From Desulfobacterales bacterium GWB2_56_26 (GTDB lineage: Bacteria > Desulfobacterota > Desulfobulbia > Desulfobulbales > Desulfocapsaceae), in the NCBI GenBank assembly GCA_001799365.1, contig MGTI01000008.1:1-32314 (forward strand): DNA of 32,314 nt, read 5' to 3'. Positions 30,275-32,314 of this stretch are shown one piece after another. Each line of letters starts with the position of its first letter. Within the stretch, counting starts at the first letter, position 1. A model generated the notes under the pieces. It ran no database searches. It was not told the DNA's origin and was given only the letters and a program-made list of their open reading frames with translations. The translations under genes and the position numbers were made by a program.

Positions 30275-30449
30275 AGAATTCCCCGCTGGCCGGATTGACT
30301 GCCGTCGTCCACGATTTTTCCAGGGGCCGCTTGTTCACGGCGATAATTAGAGCCTATCAGATGAACCGCTTGCCGGGCAAATGATTTTTGCGAAAGGATG
30401 GGCGTTCTTCAAGAACTCAGGGAATCGGGCGGCGGAGGATGGTCATTGC

Positions 30450-30478
30450 TTGCTAAAGTGACGGAGAACCAATAGTAT
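30450..30478 (+). promoter_or_regulatory. Weak sigma-70-like promoter candidate
   Basis: TTGCTA (30450-30455) and TAGTAT (30473-30478) are 17 bp apart and match the -35 and -10 consensus at four of six bases each. Transcription would begin near 30485, about 55 nt before the CoA-transferase start. Confidence 0.3.
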
Positions 30479-30539
30479 TCCAGACAGATGCTGGCGGAGG
30501 ATGGCGGGTTGAAAAAATACTTAAGAGCTGGGGATTATC

Positions 30540-32314
30540 ATGACGAGAGATTCGGGTTACTGGGCGGACAACTATCAGAGAAATAAACTCTCGGTCGAAA
30601 AGGCGATCGCCAAGATCAATTCCGGGCAGCGGATCTTCATCGGCTCCTCCTGCGGCGAACCGCAGCGGCTGGTCAAGGGACTGGCCGATGCCAGTCTCAA
30701 TTACACCGATCTCGAAATCGTCCGTATGTTCAGCGGCGAGACCACCTCGCTGTCCCGGATCGCCGAGAAATCGAAATCCCAGAACGTCAATATCCGCTCC
30801 TTCTATCTGGGTTCTGCCAACTCCAAGAGCTTTAAGGGCGACCTGCGTTTCATCACCCCGATCAACCTTTCCGCCGTCCACAAGCTGATCAAGTCCCGTC
30901 TGATGCCGATCCAGGTGGCCCTCATCCAGGTCACCCCGCCCGACGATTTCGGCTGGATGAGCCTCGGCATCTCGGTCGATGTCACCGCTTCGGCTGTCGC
31001 CGCGGCCGACCTGGTCATCGCCCAGGTCAACCGGCGGATGCCGCGGGTGCTGGGCCGCAGTTACATCCATGTGAACGATATTGATTACTTCGTCGAACAC
31101 GACGAGGAACTGATCGAGATCGGCACCTACCCGGATGTGGCCACCGCCGGCAAGATCGCCCGCTACCTGTCGCGCCTCGTGGAAGACGGCTCGACCATGC
31201 AGCTGTCGCTCGGCGGCACGTCGGACGCCAGCATCGCGGCCATGACGGAGAAAAACGACCTGGGCATCCATACCCAGTATGTGACCAATACCATCATGAA
31301 GCTGGTGGCCATGGGGGTGGTCACCAATCGCAGGAAGGGTTTCAACAACGGCAAGATCATCTGCAGCAACGCCATCGGCAACCGCGATCTCTACGACCTG
31401 CTCGACAACAATCCGGCGGTGGAGTTCCATCCCTCCAAGTACGTCAACGATCCCCGCAAGATCGCCAAAAACAACAAGATGGTGGCGATGAACGTCTGTC
31501 GGGCGATCGACCTGACCGGCCAGGTGGCGGCCGATGCTTTGCCCTTCAACTATTTTTCCGGGGTGACCGGCATCCTCGATTTCTTCCGGGGGGCATCCCT
31601 TTCCAAGGGCGGCAAGTCGATTCTCATGATGACCTCGACCCGCAATGGCGGCAAGGACAGCCGGATCGTGCCGATGCTCCAGAACGCCGCGGTGGTGGTG
31701 CCGCGCAGCGAGGTGCAGTACGTGGTGACCGAGTACGGCTCGGTGAACCTGTTCGGCAAGTCGATCCAGGAGCGGGCCGTCGCCCTGATCAGCATCGCCC
31801 ACCCCGATTTCCGCGACCGGCTGTTCGAGGAGGCCAAAGATCTCGGCCTGCTGGGGCCCGAACGTTCGCTCCGGGAGGAGATGAATTCGATCTATCCTTT
31901 GGGCCTTGAGGAAACCAGGGTGCTGGACCGGCACCCCATCACCTTCCGGCCGGTGAAACTGACGGACGAGCGGATCATCCAGGAGCATTACTACGGGCTC
32001 GACACCATCGATGTGGTCTCCCGGTTTTTCCACGAGAAAAAGAGTTTTGTCAGAAAGCAGATCGAGCACACCTTCATGATCGACTACGTCAAGGACCTGA
32101 CTATCCTTGCGGTCGAAGGCCCGCCCGGCTTCGAGCGGGTGCTGGCGGTGGGCGAGTATTACCTCAATCCGGAGACGCTGCTGGCCGAGATCGCCTTCTC
32201 GGTGGTCAAGAAGTGGCAGGGCAAGGGCTTGTCGTCGATCGTCATCAGGAAGCTGGCGGAGGCCGCCAAAAGAAACGGCATCAAGGGTCTCACCGCCTAT
32301 ACTTCAAAGGAAAA
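30540..32314 (+). CDS. Acetyl-CoA hydrolase/transferase with C-terminal GNAT domain (truncated by the window end)
   Basis: At least 591 residues are visible; the gene runs off the right edge. ATG 30540 follows GGGGA. Residues 10-450 are a class I CoA-transferase of the acetyl-CoA hydrolase / 4-hydroxybutyrate CoA-transferase group: SGQRIFIGSSCGEPQ near the start, LIQVTPPDDFGWMSLG, and E398 in the TEYGSVNLFGKS block, the position of the catalytic Glu that forms the CoA thioester. From about 464 a GNAT domain begins (ITFRPVKLTDE), with the acetyl-CoA loop KKWQGKGLSS at the visible end. This pairing could link acyl-CoA transfer to protein or small-molecule acetylation, a role not established from sequence. 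The strand and spacer suggest an independent unit. Confidence 0.92.
   Translation, partial: MTRDSGYWADNYQRNKLSVEKAIAKINSGQRIFIGSSCGEPQRLVKGLADASLNYTDLEIVRMFSGETTSLSRIAEKSKSQNVNIRSFYLGSANSKSFKGDLRFITPINLSAVHKLIKSRLMPIQVALIQVTPPDDFGWMSLGISVDVTASAVAAADLVIAQVNRRMPRVLGRSYIHVNDIDYFVEHDEELIEIGTYPDVATAGKIARYLSRLVEDGSTMQLSLGGTSDASIAAMTEKNDLGIHTQYVTNTIMKLVAMGVVTNRRKGFNNGKIICSNAIGNRDLYDLLDNNPAVEFHPSKYVNDPRKIAKNNKMVAMNVCRAIDLTGQVAADALPFNYFSGVTGILDFFRGASLSKGGKSILMMTSTRNGGKDSRIVPMLQNAAVVVPRSEVQYVVTEYGSVNLFGKSIQERAVALISIAHPDFRDRLFEEAKDLGLLGPERSLREEMNSIYPLGLEETRVLDRHPITFRPVKLTDERIIQEHYYGLDTIDVVSRFFHEKKSFVRKQIEHTFMIDYVKDLTILAVEGPPGFERVLAVGEYYLNPETLLAEIAFSVVKKWQGKGLSSIVIRKLAEAAKRNGIKGLTAYTSKE

Noticed and set aside
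30371-30393. Possible sigma-54 promoter before the CoA-transferase gene
   Set aside because: The GG and GC dinucleotides are 14 instead of 12 bases apart, which is not tolerated by RpoN.
30453-32069. 538-residue open frame on the minus strand opposite the CoA-transferase gene
   Set aside because: It is a shadow of the clearly recognisable acetyl-CoA hydrolase/transferase frame; its His/Asp/Gly-rich sequence has no recognisable domain.

Overview
The window reads as chromosomal DNA of a GC-rich deltaproteobacterium (Desulfobacterota; a Desulfobulbales- or Geobacter-like organism is my best guess). This rests on gene content and regulatory style: a GEMM-type cyclic-dinucleotide riboswitch, -24/-12 (sigma-54) promoter motifs, a receiver-like/Ser-Thr kinase fusion, a Tat-exported molybdenum hydroxylase and an acetyl-CoA hydrolase/GNAT fusion. 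I see no rRNA, tRNA, CRISPR array or intact insertion sequence. The taxon is inferred, not proven.

Left part (1-7.3 kb). A GEMM-I riboswitch (39-129) precedes an exported protein of unknown function with a faint TraB/GumN-like look. Two paralogous secreted PRC-barrel proteins follow, each with its own well-spaced -24/-12 promoter motif. Convergent to them is a three-gene minus-strand operon for a periplasmic aldehyde-oxidoreductase-like enzyme, in the order [2Fe-2S]/Tat subunit, molybdopterin subunit, FAD/[4Fe-4S] subunit. This order differs from E. coli paoABC, and no paoD-type chaperone is adjacent.

Middle part (7.3-18.4 kb). A likely minus-strand operon encodes a YceH/DUF480 protein, an alpha/beta-hydrolase lipoprotein and a sugar-phosphate isomerase/epimerase-like TIM barrel. 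Next come an unrecognised conserved plus-strand gene, a class I glutamine amidotransferase (PuuD-like), and a 1720-residue protein that joins a DEDD exonuclease, a cysteine cluster, a RecQ helicase and a UvrD/Rep-type helicase. A stand-alone response-regulator receiver is convergent with it.

Right part (18.4-32.3 kb). A lipoprotein gene diverges from an M24B Xaa-Pro peptidase gene that carries a perfect 18-bp GntR-type palindrome. A run of small minus-strand genes follows: a secreted protein, an endonuclease V variant, a DUF456 membrane protein, a small KTSC-like protein, a GNAT acetyltransferase, an anchored hypothetical protein and a 32-residue lysine-rich protein. Then come a Pif1-type helicase with RecQ-style HRDC and helix-turn-helix modules, coupled to a UPF0149/pRiA4b-ORF3 fusion; a metallophosphoesterase convergent with a pseudo-receiver/Ser-Thr kinase; and a truncated acetyl-CoA hydrolase/transferase-GNAT gene.

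Two inverted REP doublets (18387-18442 and 28808-28901) each supply the TAG stop codon of the neighbouring gene from their GTAG head. The points most worth following up are the exonuclease-RecQ-UvrD protein together with the Pif1-HRDC protein, the riboswitch-controlled exported protein, the REP/stop-codon coincidence, and the kinase whose receiver-like domain lacks the usual phosphorylation residues.
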